Source: Chondrinema litorale (GTDB taxonomy: Bacteria; Bacteroidota; Bacteroidia; Cytophagales; Flammeovirgaceae). From it: a stretch of DNA of 64,000 nucleotides. Position 1 is the stretch's first letter. Every line of letters starts with the position of its first letter. The notes beneath the pieces were generated by a model that saw nothing but the letters and a program-made list of their open reading frames with translations, searched no databases and had not been told where the DNA came from. Shown piece by piece: positions 1 to 8,053 of this stretch. The position numbers and the translations under genes are program-made. Location of the stretch: the NCBI RefSeq assembly GCF_026250525.1, contig NZ_CP111043.1, positions 1,911,421-1,975,420 on the forward strand, written 5' to 3'.

Positions 1-1
1 A

Positions 2-1180
2 AAATACTGGAGAGACTGGGTAACTACCACCAGTATTGGTAGGTTTTACCAAGACAGAATAATTAGGTCTGCACTTGTATTAAAAATTCATCAATATGAA
101 GATACAGGAGCAATAGCAGCGGCCGCAACAACAAGTTTACCTGAAGCCCCTAATAGTACCCGAAACTGGGATTACCGATATTGTTGGATGCGAGATACCT
201 ATTATATCCTCACAGCCTTTAATAACATTGGTCACTTTGAGGAAATGAAAAACTACTTCAACTTTATAGAAAATGTGACTAAAAGTGAAGATGACCGTTT
301 TCAGCCTCTTTATAAAATACATGGTTCTAAAACCATAGAAGAAAGAATTGTAGATCTTGAAGGATACTTAGGAAATAAGCCTGTAAGAGTCGGAAACGCC
401 GCTTATACACACATACAGAATGATGTATATGGTCAGGTACTTGTTTCTTTGCTTCCATTGTACAATGACAAGCGCTTTATTACTACTGGTAAGGTATTTT
501 CACAAAGACTGGTAGAACATTGTCTTCAAAAAATTGAAGATACCATGAATGAACCTGATGCAGGTTTATGGGAATTTAGAAATAAAGCTCAATTGCACTG
601 TTATACTTTCCTTTTCCATTGGGCTGGAAGCGCTGCAGCTTACCAAATTGCAGGTTTCTTTAAAGATGAGAAAATGGCTAAAAGAGCATTAGCCCTTAAA
701 AAAGAAGCTTCTAACCGAATAGAAGCATGTTATGATAAGCAAAATAGAGTTTATACTCAGGCTGCAGGCACCAAACACCTTGATGCCAGTTGCCTACAGC
801 TTATCACAATGAATTATCTCGATCCTTCTTCTGAGGCAGCTAAAGTTCATTTGGCTCATATGGAAAAAGAGCTCAGAAGTACTGATGGTCTCTTTTTCAG
901 ATATAAGCATCAAGATGACTTTGGAGAGCCTGAGTCTACCTTCCTTATTTGTGCTTATTGGTATATAGAAGCACTTGCTTGTGTAGGAAGAGTAGACGAA
1001 GCTATCAAAATCTTTGAAAGACTTAATAAATATTCAAATCACCTTGGCCTTCTTAGTGAAGATGTTGATGCAAAAACAGGTAGTCAGTGGGGTAATTTCC
1101 CTCAAGCGTATAGTCATGTGGGCCAAGTGAATGCAGCGTATAGAATTGAGAAAAAACTGGATATGCCTAACTTTTATTAA
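2..1180 (+). CDS. Glycoside hydrolase family 15 protein (glucoamylase/trehalase-like), 5' truncated by window edge
   Basis: The open frame runs from the first bases of the window, so the start is missing. GH15 enzymes hydrolyse alpha-glucosidic bonds (glucoamylase, trehalase). The visible part begins inside the (alpha/alpha)6 barrel. It carries the family motif NWDYRYCWMRD near 170-200, the general-acid strand GLWEFRNK (about 560-590) and the C-terminal catalytic-base segment GLLSEDVD followed by GNFPQAYSHVG (about 1050-1120). These are the typical positions of the two catalytic glutamates. No signal peptide can be judged because the N-terminus is absent. It converges on the ArsR-type gene and shares a hairpin with it. 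The family is certain; substrate (trehalose versus maltooligosaccharide) cannot be told from this fragment. Confidence 0.9.
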   Translation, partial: KYWRDWVTTTSIGRFYQDRIIRSALVLKIHQYEDTGAIAAAATTSLPEAPNSTRNWDYRYCWMRDTYYILTAFNNIGHFEEMKNYFNFIENVTKSEDDRFQPLYKIHGSKTIEERIVDLEGYLGNKPVRVGNAAYTHIQNDVYGQVLVSLLPLYNDKRFITTGKVFSQRLVEHCLQKIEDTMNEPDAGLWEFRNKAQLHCYTFLFHWAGSAAAYQIAGFFKDEKMAKRALALKKEASNRIEACYDKQNRVYTQAAGTKHLDASCLQLITMNYLDPSSEAAKVHLAHMEKELRSTDGLFFRYKHQDDFGEPESTFLICAYWYIEALACVGRVDEAIKIFERLNKYSNHLGLLSEDVDAKTGSQWGNFPQAYSHVGQVNAAYRIEKKLDMPNFY

Positions 1181-1190
1181 AAAAGTTGTT

Positions 1191-1215
1191 TCAGAACTAA
1201 ATTAATTAGTTCTGA
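1191..1215. terminator. Hairpin between convergent GH15 and ArsR-type genes
   Basis: A perfect 10-bp stem, TCAGAACTAA (1191-1200) with TTAGTTCTGA (1206-1215), has a 5-nt loop. Read on the minus strand it is followed by AACAACTTTTTT, so it fits an intrinsic terminator for the minus-strand regulator. The right arm includes that gene's stop codon. Confidence 0.55.
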
Positions 1216-1595
1216 GGCATCCATTTTCTACTATGCAATTTACAAACTGCTAACTCTCTATTATTATAGAGTGTATTGTAGTGCTTTAAATCTTTTAAGA
1301 GGCTCTGATCTTTATCAAGATATTTGTAAATCATCTCAACAAAATCGGAGACTTCTTCTTTTACCGAATAGTATGTCCATTGGTCAACCTTTCTGGCATC
1401 AACCAGACCAGCATTTTTCAAATAAATGAGGTGTCTTGAAGTCTTTGTTTGTGTAAAGTCCAATACCAGCTCAATATCTGATATACACATTTCTTTATTT
1501 TTAAAGAGCAAATGAACAATTCTTATCCTTGATTCATCGCTGAACGCCTTTAAAAACTGTGTACCTAATTGTAAGTTAAAGTGTTTGAGTTTCAT
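1206..1595 (-). CDS. ArsR/SmtB-family winged-helix transcriptional regulator
   Basis: 129 residues, normal for the family. The N-terminal half reads as the ArsR winged helix: FSDESRIRIVHLL (helices 1-2), EMCISDIELVL (helix 3) and the recognition segment QTKTSRHLIYLKNAGLV, followed by a wing WTYYSV. Classical metal sensors carry CVC in the helix-3 motif; here it is CIS, so one thiolate is lost. A second cysteine lies in the C-terminal tail (AVCKLH), so metal or redox sensing is possible but not shown. The upstream region has GCAAA inverted and direct repeats that could be its operator. The effector is unknown. Confidence 0.85.
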   Translation of the reverse strand: MKLKHFNLQLGTQFLKAFSDESRIRIVHLLFKNKEMCISDIELVLDFTQTKTSRHLIYLKNAGLVDARKVDQWTYYSVKEEVSDFVEMIYKYLDKDQSLLKDLKHYNTLYNNRELAVCKLHSRKWMPQN

Positions 1596-1619
1596 TATTT
1601 ACTGTGAAGATGCATGTTC

Positions 1620-1657
1620 GCAAATACTGTGTTTGCATATAACCGTTTTGGCAAATA
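1620..1657. promoter_or_regulatory. Candidate operator upstream of the ArsR-type gene
   Basis: GCAAATACTGTGTTTGC (1620-1636) is an inverted repeat with GCAAA arms, and a further GCAAATAA follows about 14 bp on. It lies 25-60 bp upstream of the regulator's start codon, where autoregulatory ArsR sites usually sit. Assignment is inference. Confidence 0.3.
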
Positions 1658-1725
1658 AATAAATAATCTTAACATTTCCAAATATTTAGGGATTTATATG
1701 CCGAAATTCTGCGAAATTTCGCTCA

Positions 1726-2715
1726 TTATTTTTGCAACAATACCCACAGTTTATCTTTCATTTCATCTATGCCCAATTGAGCAACTGATGATATAAAAAC
1801 ACAATCAACATTATTAGGTAATTCTTCTTTTATTAAAGCTTTTAATTCTTCATCAATCAAGTCACTTTTAGTTATTGCTAAAAGCCTTTCCTTATCCAAC
1901 AACTCTGGGTTATATTTTTCTAATTCTTTAAGAAGAATGTTAAACTCTTTAGCTATTTCGGCAGTATCTGCAGGTACCATAAAAAGCAATACAGAATTAC
2001 GCTCAATATGCCTTAAAAACCTTATACCCAAACCTTTACCTTCTGCAGCCCCTTCAATAATTCCTGGGATATCAGCCATTACAAAAGACTTCATATCTCG
2101 ATATGCTACTACACCCAAATTAGGAACTAGCGTAGTAAAAGCATAATCTGCAATTTTAGGTTTAGCTTCAGAAATAACAGATAGTAAAGTAGATTTTCCT
2201 GCATTTGGAAAGCCAACAAGCCCGACATCAGCCAATAACTTAAGCTCTAAGACAATGGCAGTTTCTATACCCGGCACTCCTGGTTGGGCATATCTTGGAG
2301 CTTGGTTTGTAGCCGTTTTAAAATGTATATTCCCCAAACCTCCTTTACCGCCTTCAAGCATTATTTTTTCTTCACCTTCTTCGGTAATTTCTAAGATTCT
2401 TTCTCCGGTTTCAGCATCTTTAGCTACCGTTCCTAATGGCACTTCTAGAATAATATCTTCTCCTTGTGATCCGGAACTACCAGCACCACCACCATTTTCT
2501 CCACTATCGGCAAAGATGTGTTTTCGGTATTTAAGATGAAGTAAAGTCCACATATTTCTATTCCCTCTTAATATGATATGGCCACCTCTACCACCGTCTC
2601 CACCATCGGGGCCACCTTTTGGTACGTGCTTTTCTCTTCTAAAATGTACCGCTCCACTACCTCCTGACCCCGATCTAAAATAAATTTTTACGTAATCAAT
2701 AAAATTTTCTGCCAT
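1726..2715 (-). CDS. obg: GTPase Obg/CgtA, ribosome assembly
   Basis: 329 residues. Residues 1-158 form the glycine-rich Obg fold (for example [22 protein letters not shown]), followed by the GTPase domain: G1 GFPNAGKST, switch region TTLVPNLG, G3 [10 protein letters not shown]4 TKSD and G5 SSVA. All nucleotide-binding motifs are intact. There is no OCT domain after G5, as is usual in Bacteroidota. Obg binds the 50S subunit and couples ribosome maturation to nucleotide levels. In many genomes of this phylum obg neighbours adk; here an outer-membrane gene and an IS element lie between them. Confidence 0.95.
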   Translation of the reverse strand: MAENFIDYVKIYFRSGSGGSGAVHFRREKHVPKGGPDGGDGGRGGHIILRGNRNMWTLLHLKYRKHIFADSGENGGGAGSSGSQGEDIILEVPLGTVAKDAETGERILEITEEGEEKIMLEGGKGGLGNIHFKTATNQAPRYAQPGVPGIETAIVLELKLLADVGLVGFPNAGKSTLLSVISEAKPKIADYAFTTLVPNLGVVAYRDMKSFVMADIPGIIEGAAEGKGLGIRFLRHIERNSVLLFMVPADTAEIAKEFNILLKELEKYNPELLDKERLLAITKSDLIDEELKALIKEELPNNVDCVFISSVAQLGIDEMKDKLWVLLQK

Positions 2716-2776
2716 ATTTCGTTTACTTATCTAATTTATAAAACCCTAAAAATAATTTTTATCAAAATTTTATTTT

Positions 2777-3328
2777 ATGAAAAACTACCGTTTCTACTTT
2801 TTCATTTTCTTCGCTTTATTGTTTACAAAGAATGTGTTTGCACAAGCTCCACAAAATGTAATAAAGCTGAACATTTTTAGCCCAATAGTACGCACATTAT
2901 CAGTATCTTACGAAAGAGCATTAAGTGCTGACAACAGTTTCCAAGTAAATGTACTTTACACTGGTTATTCTATTGATGACACAAAGTTAAGAGGTTTTGG
3001 TATTACTCCAGAATATCGCTTCTATCTTTCTGAGTCTAAAGATGCTCCAGCAGGATTTTATATTGGTCCATTTTTACGTTACCAAAATCTAAACTTAGAA
3101 ATTGAAGGCACTACTGATGAGGCTACATTATCAACTTTTGGCGGTGGTGTACTAATTGGTGGACAATGGTTATTTAAAGATAAAATATCACTAGATACTT
3201 TTATAGGCCCCTCATATAATGCAGGAAGCGTTAATGTAAAAGACGGTGCAGATGAAGATACTTTCAGTACAGGTATTTTCTCTGGATTCGGAGTTAGATT
3301 TGGCGTTACTGTAGGTTACGCATTCTAA
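2777..3328 (+). CDS. Small outer-membrane beta-barrel protein (DUF3575-like)
   Basis: 183 residues with a clear signal peptide (basic MKNYR, hydrophobic core, cleavage after VFA-QA). The rest alternates in short beta-strand segments rich in aromatics and glycine (YRFYLSES, GFYIGPFLRYQ, GGGVLIGGQWLF) and ends in GVTVGYAF. The terminal phenylalanine is the usual outer-membrane targeting signal. It resembles the DUF3575/OmpA-like barrel group of Bacteroidota; no function is known. It is divergent from obg with only about 60 bp between, and is followed by a terminator hairpin. Confidence 0.75.
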   Translation: MKNYRFYFFIFFALLFTKNVFAQAPQNVIKLNIFSPIVRTLSVSYERALSADNSFQVNVLYTGYSIDDTKLRGFGITPEYRFYLSESKDAPAGFYIGPFLRYQNLNLEIEGTTDEATLSTFGGGVLIGGQWLFKDKISLDTFIGPSYNAGSVNVKDGADEDTFSTGIFSGFGVRFGVTVGYAF

Positions 3329-3335
3329 ATAAAAT

Positions 3336-3378
3336 AGCCTGAGCTAGCATTCAGCTAACTCAGGCTGTTATATTTTTT
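3336..3378 (+). terminator. Intrinsic terminator after the outer-membrane barrel gene
   Basis: AGCCTGAGCTAGC (3336-3348) pairs with GCTAACTCAGGCT (3354-3366) with one mismatch and a 5-nt loop. A T-rich run to 3378 follows. It lies 8 bp after the stop codon. Confidence 0.75.
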
Positions 3379-3390
3379 AATCTCTTATAT

Positions 3391-4481
3391 TTAGGACTTA
3401 CGCAATATTAAATTTCTCTAGTAAAAATGCTCAAGATTTGAGAGATTGTTTTTTTTAATACTAATTTATATGGATAAATCTCTGTACATATCATATCTTC
3501 TCCATACTCACGGGAATTATAACTGTACCCACATGGCAGCCCATTCTATGGATGTCAGTCATGACCAAGTCACGCGTTTTCTAGCCCATTCTAAATTTAC
3601 CTCTTCCGACCTGTGGGATATTGTCAAGGGCCATCTCCAAGATAGCCCAGACTCATTTATCCTTGTCGATGACAGTGTTCAGGCAAAGAGGTATTCCCGG
3701 TATATAGAATTGGCCAAAAGGCAGTACTCAGGCAATGAGCATGGCCTAGTCAATGGGATCAATCTGGTAAACATGGTACACAGCAATGGCATTGATGGGG
3801 ATTACTATCCTATCGATTACCGAATCTACCACCCAGAAACGGATAAGAAGACCAAGAATGACCATTTCCAGGAGATGTTCACCCGAATGACCATGCGTAA
3901 AGACCTGAAAGCCAAAAAGATACTTTTTGACAGCTGGTATGCTTCCATGGACAACCTTAAGCTTGTGCACAGAAGCGGCTGGACATTCTTCACTACCCTG
4001 AAGAGCAACCGCCAAGTCAGCCTATCCAGAGACACAGGGATGCAGGCTGTGGGCACAGTCGAGCTTTCCGGTAGGCAACTGCTGGAAGGCGTACAGGTCA
4101 AACTCAAAAAATACCCTTACCCCGTCAAATTATTCAAGATAGTCTCCCTAAACGGGGACATTGAATGGGTGATCACAAATGATCTATCGGACAGGATGAA
4201 TGTATTTGAGGCCGAAAACGAATCCCAGATCAGATGGCAGATTGAGCAGTTCCACAGGGAATACAAACAGCTTACAGGCTCTGAGAAGTGCCAATGCCGA
4301 AAGGCAATCTCCCAGAGGAACCATCTAGCTTGCTGCTACCAGGCTTGGATAGGGCTGAAACTCCTTGCAAAACAGTTGAAAACAACACTCTATCAAATCA
4401 AAGTACTTCCGTTCAGCAACTATCTTAAACAGATTCTTGCTAATCCTATTATCATTTTTAACTTAAATGCGTAAGTCCTAA
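3391..4481 (+). mobile_element. Complete insertion sequence, DDE transposase type (IS4/IS701-like)
   Basis: 13-bp terminal inverted repeats TTAGGACTTACGC (3391-3403) and its reverse complement (4469-4481) bound a single transposase gene, giving an element of about 1.09 kb. The flanking bases on each side read TAT (3388-3390 and 4482-4484), a possible 3-bp target duplication, although such a short match could be chance. The interior is visibly richer in G and C than neighbouring genes, which fits recent arrival. It sits between a terminator and the adk stop codon, so it disrupts no gene. Confidence 0.85.
3470..4474 (+). CDS. IS transposase, DDE superfamily
   Basis: The frame could start at 3446, but the ATG at 3470 (MDKSLYISYLL) is the better start because the upstream residues are only a T-rich leader. 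That gives 334 residues. Probable catalytic acids are the aspartate in ILVDDSV (about residue 72), the aspartate in ILFDSWYAS (about 160) and the glutamate in QIEQFHREYKQ (about 275); this spacing and the YREK-like last motif fit the IS4/IS701 group. The gene looks intact, with no frameshift, and ends inside the right terminal repeat. Codon choice (CTG, CCC, GGC) differs from the AT-rich host genes. Confidence 0.85.
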   Translation: MDKSLYISYLLHTHGNYNCTHMAAHSMDVSHDQVTRFLAHSKFTSSDLWDIVKGHLQDSPDSFILVDDSVQAKRYSRYIELAKRQYSGNEHGLVNGINLVNMVHSNGIDGDYYPIDYRIYHPETDKKTKNDHFQEMFTRMTMRKDLKAKKILFDSWYASMDNLKLVHRSGWTFFTTLKSNRQVSLSRDTGMQAVGTVELSGRQLLEGVQVKLKKYPYPVKLFKIVSLNGDIEWVITNDLSDRMNVFEAENESQIRWQIEQFHREYKQLTGSEKCQCRKAISQRNHLACCYQAWIGLKLLAKQLKTTLYQIKVLPFSNYLKQILANPIIIFNLNA

Positions 4482-4483
4482 TA

Positions 4484-5056
4484 TTATAAGCTCTGTATCG
4501 TTTCAGATAAATTAGTAAAAATCTCTTCTACACTACCAATTCCTTTCACTGAAACAAACTTACCCTGCTCTTTGTAATAACCTGCTACAGGCGCAGTCTT
4601 GTTTTCATACTCATGCACTCTAGTTCTTATCAACCCTTCGTTCTGATCGTCTGGTCTGCCTGAAGTTTTACCTCTCTCTAATAACCTTGTAACCAACTCT
4701 TCTTCAGATACTTCTAGTGCAATCATTCCAGAAATTGCCATGTCATTTTCTTCCATCAGACTATCTAGTGCTTCAGCTTGTTTAACAGTTCTTGGAAAAC
4801 CGTCAAAAATAAAACCTTCGGCATCTTTGTTGTCTTTTAGTTTATGGTCGATCATGCCAATTACTACCTCATCTGGAACCAGTTTACCTGCATCCATCAA
4901 TTTTTTTGCTTCAAGGCCTAATTCTGTACCTGCTGCAATCTCGGAACGTAATAAATCTCCAGTTGAAAGGTGTACAAGATTGTACTTTTCCTTAATTTTC
5001 ATACTCTGGGTTCCTTTTCCGGCACCTGGAGGGCCAAATAGTACGATATTGATCAT
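4484..5056 (-). CDS. adk: Adenylate kinase
   Basis: 190 residues: the short bacterial form without a zinc-binding LID insertion. The P-loop GPPGAGKGT is at residues 7-15, the AMP-binding segment THLSTGDLLR-type (here HLSTGDLLRSE) follows, then FDGFPRTVKQA and RGKTSGRPDD (LID arginines). It catalyses ATP + AMP to 2 ADP in the cytoplasm. The start ATG at 5056 is supported by a phylum-type promoter 55-90 bp upstream. The stop codon touches the right flank of the IS element but is intact. Confidence 0.97.
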   Translation of the reverse strand: MINIVLFGPPGAGKGTQSMKIKEKYNLVHLSTGDLLRSEIAAGTELGLEAKKLMDAGKLVPDEVVIGMIDHKLKDNKDAEGFIFDGFPRTVKQAEALDSLMEENDMAISGMIALEVSEEELVTRLLERGKTSGRPDDQNEGLIRTRVHEYENKTAPVAGYYKEQGKFVSVKGIGSVEEIFTNLSETIQSL

Positions 5057-5110
5057 TTTATTTTTTTATTTTATAGAATGTGTGTTCACCTGTAGTAATG
5101 ATCTTGAAAT

Positions 5111-5142
5111 CAAATATAGAGCATAACATTTCTAATTTCAAA
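5111..5142 (-). promoter_or_regulatory. Bacteroidota-type promoter for adk
   Basis: On the minus strand TTTG (5142-5139), 20 nt, then TATATTTG (5118-5111) match the TTTG-N19/20-TAnnTTTG consensus of the primary sigma factor in this phylum. Start codon is about 55 bp downstream. Confidence 0.65.
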
Positions 5143-5212
5143 CTAATTATTTTTTTGTTAAAAAGGTTATAATCACAACATAATTAAACCAAATAATTCA
5201 AGTACACCTAGT

Positions 5213-7225
5213 ATGAATAAGAAATTCACGATTTGGACAGTGATTCTACTCATTGTCGGAGGAATTATTTATCTATCCATCTATTTCTTTTTTAGTCCTT
5301 CTCATAATCTTCAGGGCATTTATCTTGTACCTAAAGATGCAATATACATCATAGAAACTGATGAGCCTGTAGAAAGCTGGTTAAGCATAAAATCAAGTAA
5401 AATCTGGACCCATCTCCAAGGCAATCAATTTTTTGCTTCTCTCACAGAAAGCATTAATAGCCTAGATACTCTTATTCAGGAAAACAAAATGTTGATCTCA
5501 ATTTTAGGATCAAGGGAAGTATACATATCTGCTCATATGACCAAGAGTAATGACTATGACTTTCTGTATATTGTTGACTTACAGCGAGTATCTAAACTGA
5601 GTCCATTAAAAACCTATATTGAATCGCTCACATCAGAAGGTTTTAAAACAACTTTTAGAGAGTTTGAAGAACAGGAGATAATAGAACTAACCGATTTAGA
5701 AACTAGAGAAACACTCTACATGTCTTTTCTTAATAATCAATTGGTGATTTCATATACACATACGCTGGTTGAAGCCTCAATAAGAGAAATGAATGAACCA
5801 ATAATCGGACGTGATCTTCAATTTTTAGATGTAAGTAAAAAAGTAGATTATAGTGATATGTTCAGGCTTTACATCAACTATAATTATCTAGATGATTATT
5901 TGAGTATATACTCAGAGGATGAAGAAAATTATGGTAAGTATCTAAGTGAAGTCTTAAGATATTCTGCATTAAGTGTAGAAACATCAGATGATGACAAAAT
6001 ATCTATGGAAGGTTTTACCAGTATAAATAATAATGAGAGTTCTTATGTAAAAGCCTTATTAGAATCTGGCAAAGGCAGTCTAGATATATTAAATGTAGCT
6101 CCAATAAGAACTGGTTTTTACCTAGGTATTGGTTTCGATAACTTTAGAGATTTTATAGAAAACCTCGAAAACGTATATAAAAAGGAAAAAGCAGACTACA
6201 ATGAGTACATGCAAAACATGGATAGAGTAGAACGTTTTCTTGATATTGATTTGCAAAAAAACTTTTTCGATTGGATAGATGATGAACTGGCTTTCATTCA
6301 AACTCAACCAGGAAAACTTGGTAAAGACAATGAATTTCTGGTGGTTTTAAAAGCAAAAGATGGCGATGATGCAACTAAAAATCTTGACTTTATAAGCGAT
6401 CAAATCAGAAAAAAAACACCTGTGAAATTCCGTAAGTTAGATTATGGAGGTTATCAAATTAAGTATCTTTCTGTAAAAGGTTTGTTTAAACTTGTTTTAG
6501 GGAAACTGTTTTCTAAGCTAGAAAAACCATATTATACAGTAATAGATGAATATGTAATTTTTAGCAATCACCCTCAAACTATAAAAAGTATTATTGATGA
6601 CTATAATACTAAAAACACACTTTCTAACAGCGAAAGCTTTAATAAATTTCTAAAAAACTTTGATAGTAAATCTAATGTATTTGCCTACATACAAACACCT
6701 GTAATGTTTGAAAACCTAAAAAGCATGGTAAACCCAGAAACATGGACAGACATTAGAGAAAATAAAGATTACATCAATTGTTTTTCTGATGTAGGCTTTC
6801 AAATTAGTAATGATGGCAATTTATTTTCTTCAAAATTCTTTGTACAATTTCAAGACCTTTCAGAAGTAAGAGCGCTAGAAGAAGAATTGGCTGCTACTGT
6901 TAAACCATTCGATATAAACGAGCTAGACTCTATTATGCAGCTCACATTACTAGACAAAGACGATGAACTTATAATAGAAGAAATAAGTCCTGACGATCTG
7001 GATGCTAAAAAGTATCAGGAGTTTTTTGATAATGGCAATTTAAAAATCGAAGTAGCTCTAAAAAATGGATTGAAACATGGCACTTACAGAGAGTATTTTG
7101 AAAAAGGAAATATAAAAATTAAGGGAAAATACAAAAATGATATGATGGATGGCACTTGGAAAATTTACGATGAAAAGGGGAATGTAATGGAAAGGAAACG
7201 ATATAGAAATGGAAAAGAATCGTAA
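5213..7225 (+). CDS. Membrane-anchored protein of unknown function (DUF3352-like) with C-terminal MORN-type repeats
   Basis: 670 residues. One N-terminal transmembrane anchor (about residues 7-30) is followed by a large extracytoplasmic region. The opening VPKDAIYIIETDEP and the general strand pattern resemble DUF3352-type proteins of Bacteroidota. The last about 70 residues hold repeats of the MORN_2/YwqK kind (EFFDNGNLKIE, EYFEKGNIKIKGKYKN, TWKIYDEKGNVMERKRYRNG). MORN variants are thought to mediate binding, but no ligand is known here. It is transcribed alone and ends at a terminator hairpin. Function is not assigned; the membrane topology and the repeats are the firm observations. Confidence 0.65.
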   Translation: MNKKFTIWTVILLIVGGIIYLSIYFFFSPSHNLQGIYLVPKDAIYIIETDEPVESWLSIKSSKIWTHLQGNQFFASLTESINSLDTLIQENKMLISILGSREVYISAHMTKSNDYDFLYIVDLQRVSKLSPLKTYIESLTSEGFKTTFREFEEQEIIELTDLETRETLYMSFLNNQLVISYTHTLVEASIREMNEPIIGRDLQFLDVSKKVDYSDMFRLYINYNYLDDYLSIYSEDEENYGKYLSEVLRYSALSVETSDDDKISMEGFTSINNNESSYVKALLESGKGSLDILNVAPIRTGFYLGIGFDNFRDFIENLENVYKKEKADYNEYMQNMDRVERFLDIDLQKNFFDWIDDELAFIQTQPGKLGKDNEFLVVLKAKDGDDATKNLDFISDQIRKKTPVKFRKLDYGGYQIKYLSVKGLFKLVLGKLFSKLEKPYYTVIDEYVIFSNHPQTIKSIIDDYNTKNTLSNSESFNKFLKNFDSKSNVFAYIQTPVMFENLKSMVNPETWTDIRENKDYINCFSDVGFQISNDGNLFSSKFFVQFQDLSEVRALEEELAATVKPFDINELDSIMQLTLLDKDDELIIEEISPDDLDAKKYQEFFDNGNLKIEVALKNGLKHGTYREYFEKGNIKIKGKYKNDMMDGTWKIYDEKGNVMERKRYRNGKES

Positions 7226-7277
7226 TCAAACGTAACCTTTCAAACAAAATGCTCGTAAATAATAGGCTGCCTTAGAT

Positions 7278-7316
7278 TAAACTACCTACCAATATCTGGT
7301 AGGGTTTAAATTTTTT
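7278..7316 (+). terminator. Intrinsic terminator after the 5213 gene
   Basis: CCTACCA (7285-7291) pairs with TGGTAGG (7297-7303), and TAAAC/GTTTA extends the stem past a small bulge. Six Ts follow (7311-7316). Confidence 0.6.
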
Positions 7317-7339
7317 ATAAATACAAAAACCAAGTCATT

Positions 7340-8050
7340 GTGAGTGAAGAAGAAAACAAAATAAGAAAAGCCTTTGCGAGAAAGGATTGGAGCGAAATTA
7401 AAAGTGCAAACTCTTGGGTTATTTTTAAAGTAATGTCAGAGTTTGTAGAGGGGTTCGAAAAACTTGAAAGAATAGGGCCTTGTGTGTCCGTATTTGGCTC
7501 AGCTCGTGCAACATCAGATAGCAAAGTGTATAAAATGGCTGAAGAAATAGCCGCAAAGTTAGTAAGACATGGTTATGGAGTAATTACCGGTGGAGGCCCC
7601 GGCGTAATGGAAGCTGGAAATAAAGGAGCAAACACTGAAGGTGGAAAATCAGTTGGTTTAAATATAGAACTTCCATTTGAACAAGGAGGTAATATTTATA
7701 TTGACCAAGATAAACTCATCAACTTCGATTATTTCTTTGTAAGAAAAGTGATGTTTGTAAAATACTCTCAGGGTTTTATTGGAATGCCTGGTGGCTTTGG
7801 AACATTAGATGAAATATTCGAAGCTATAACATTAATCCAAACCAGAAAAATTGGCAAATTCCCAATAGTATTAGTTGGAAAAGAATACTGGTCAGGTTTA
7901 TTAGGTTGGATTAAAGAAACTGTACTCGGTAAATATCAATACATCAATCCGGTAGATCTGGAATTATTTAGTATTGTAGATACTGCAGACGAAGCCATTA
8001 AAGTAATCGATGATTTTTACTCGAAATATTTACTTTCACCAAATTTTTAA
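7340..8050 (+). CDS. LOG-family protein (cytokinin riboside 5'-monophosphate phosphoribohydrolase type)
   Basis: 236 residues, start GTG at 7340. The Rossmann-like lysine decarboxylase/LOG fold is marked by VSVFGSARA, GYGVITGGGPGVMEAGNKGA (about residues 85-105) and the signature MPGGFGTLDEI (about 150). The PGGxGTxxE motif carries the catalytic glutamate. Members cleave ribose 5-phosphate from N6-modified AMP or act as general nucleotide 5'-monophosphate nucleosidases; annotation as lysine decarboxylase is obsolete. The next gene starts 3 bp after the stop, so they are probably co-transcribed. Confidence 0.9.
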   Translation: MSEEENKIRKAFARKDWSEIKSANSWVIFKVMSEFVEGFEKLERIGPCVSVFGSARATSDSKVYKMAEEIAAKLVRHGYGVITGGGPGVMEAGNKGANTEGGKSVGLNIELPFEQGGNIYIDQDKLINFDYFFVRKVMFVKYSQGFIGMPGGFGTLDEIFEAITLIQTRKIGKFPIVLVGKEYWSGLLGWIKETVLGKYQYINPVDLELFSIVDTADEAIKVIDDFYSKYLLSPNF

Positions 8051-8053
8051 TGT

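Noticed and set aside
3449..3456. Programmed frameshift at the T8 run before the transposase
   Set aside because: The run lies upstream of the preferred start codon, so it does not affect the reading frame of the transposase.
3746..4107. Minus-strand ORFs inside the IS element
   Set aside because: They overlap the transposase in other frames and show no domain-like pattern.
7232..7256. A second ECF-type promoter (GTAACC) before the LOG-family gene
   Set aside because: The spacing to CGTA is 17 nt, and a terminator hairpin lies between it and the start codon, so it probably does not drive that gene.
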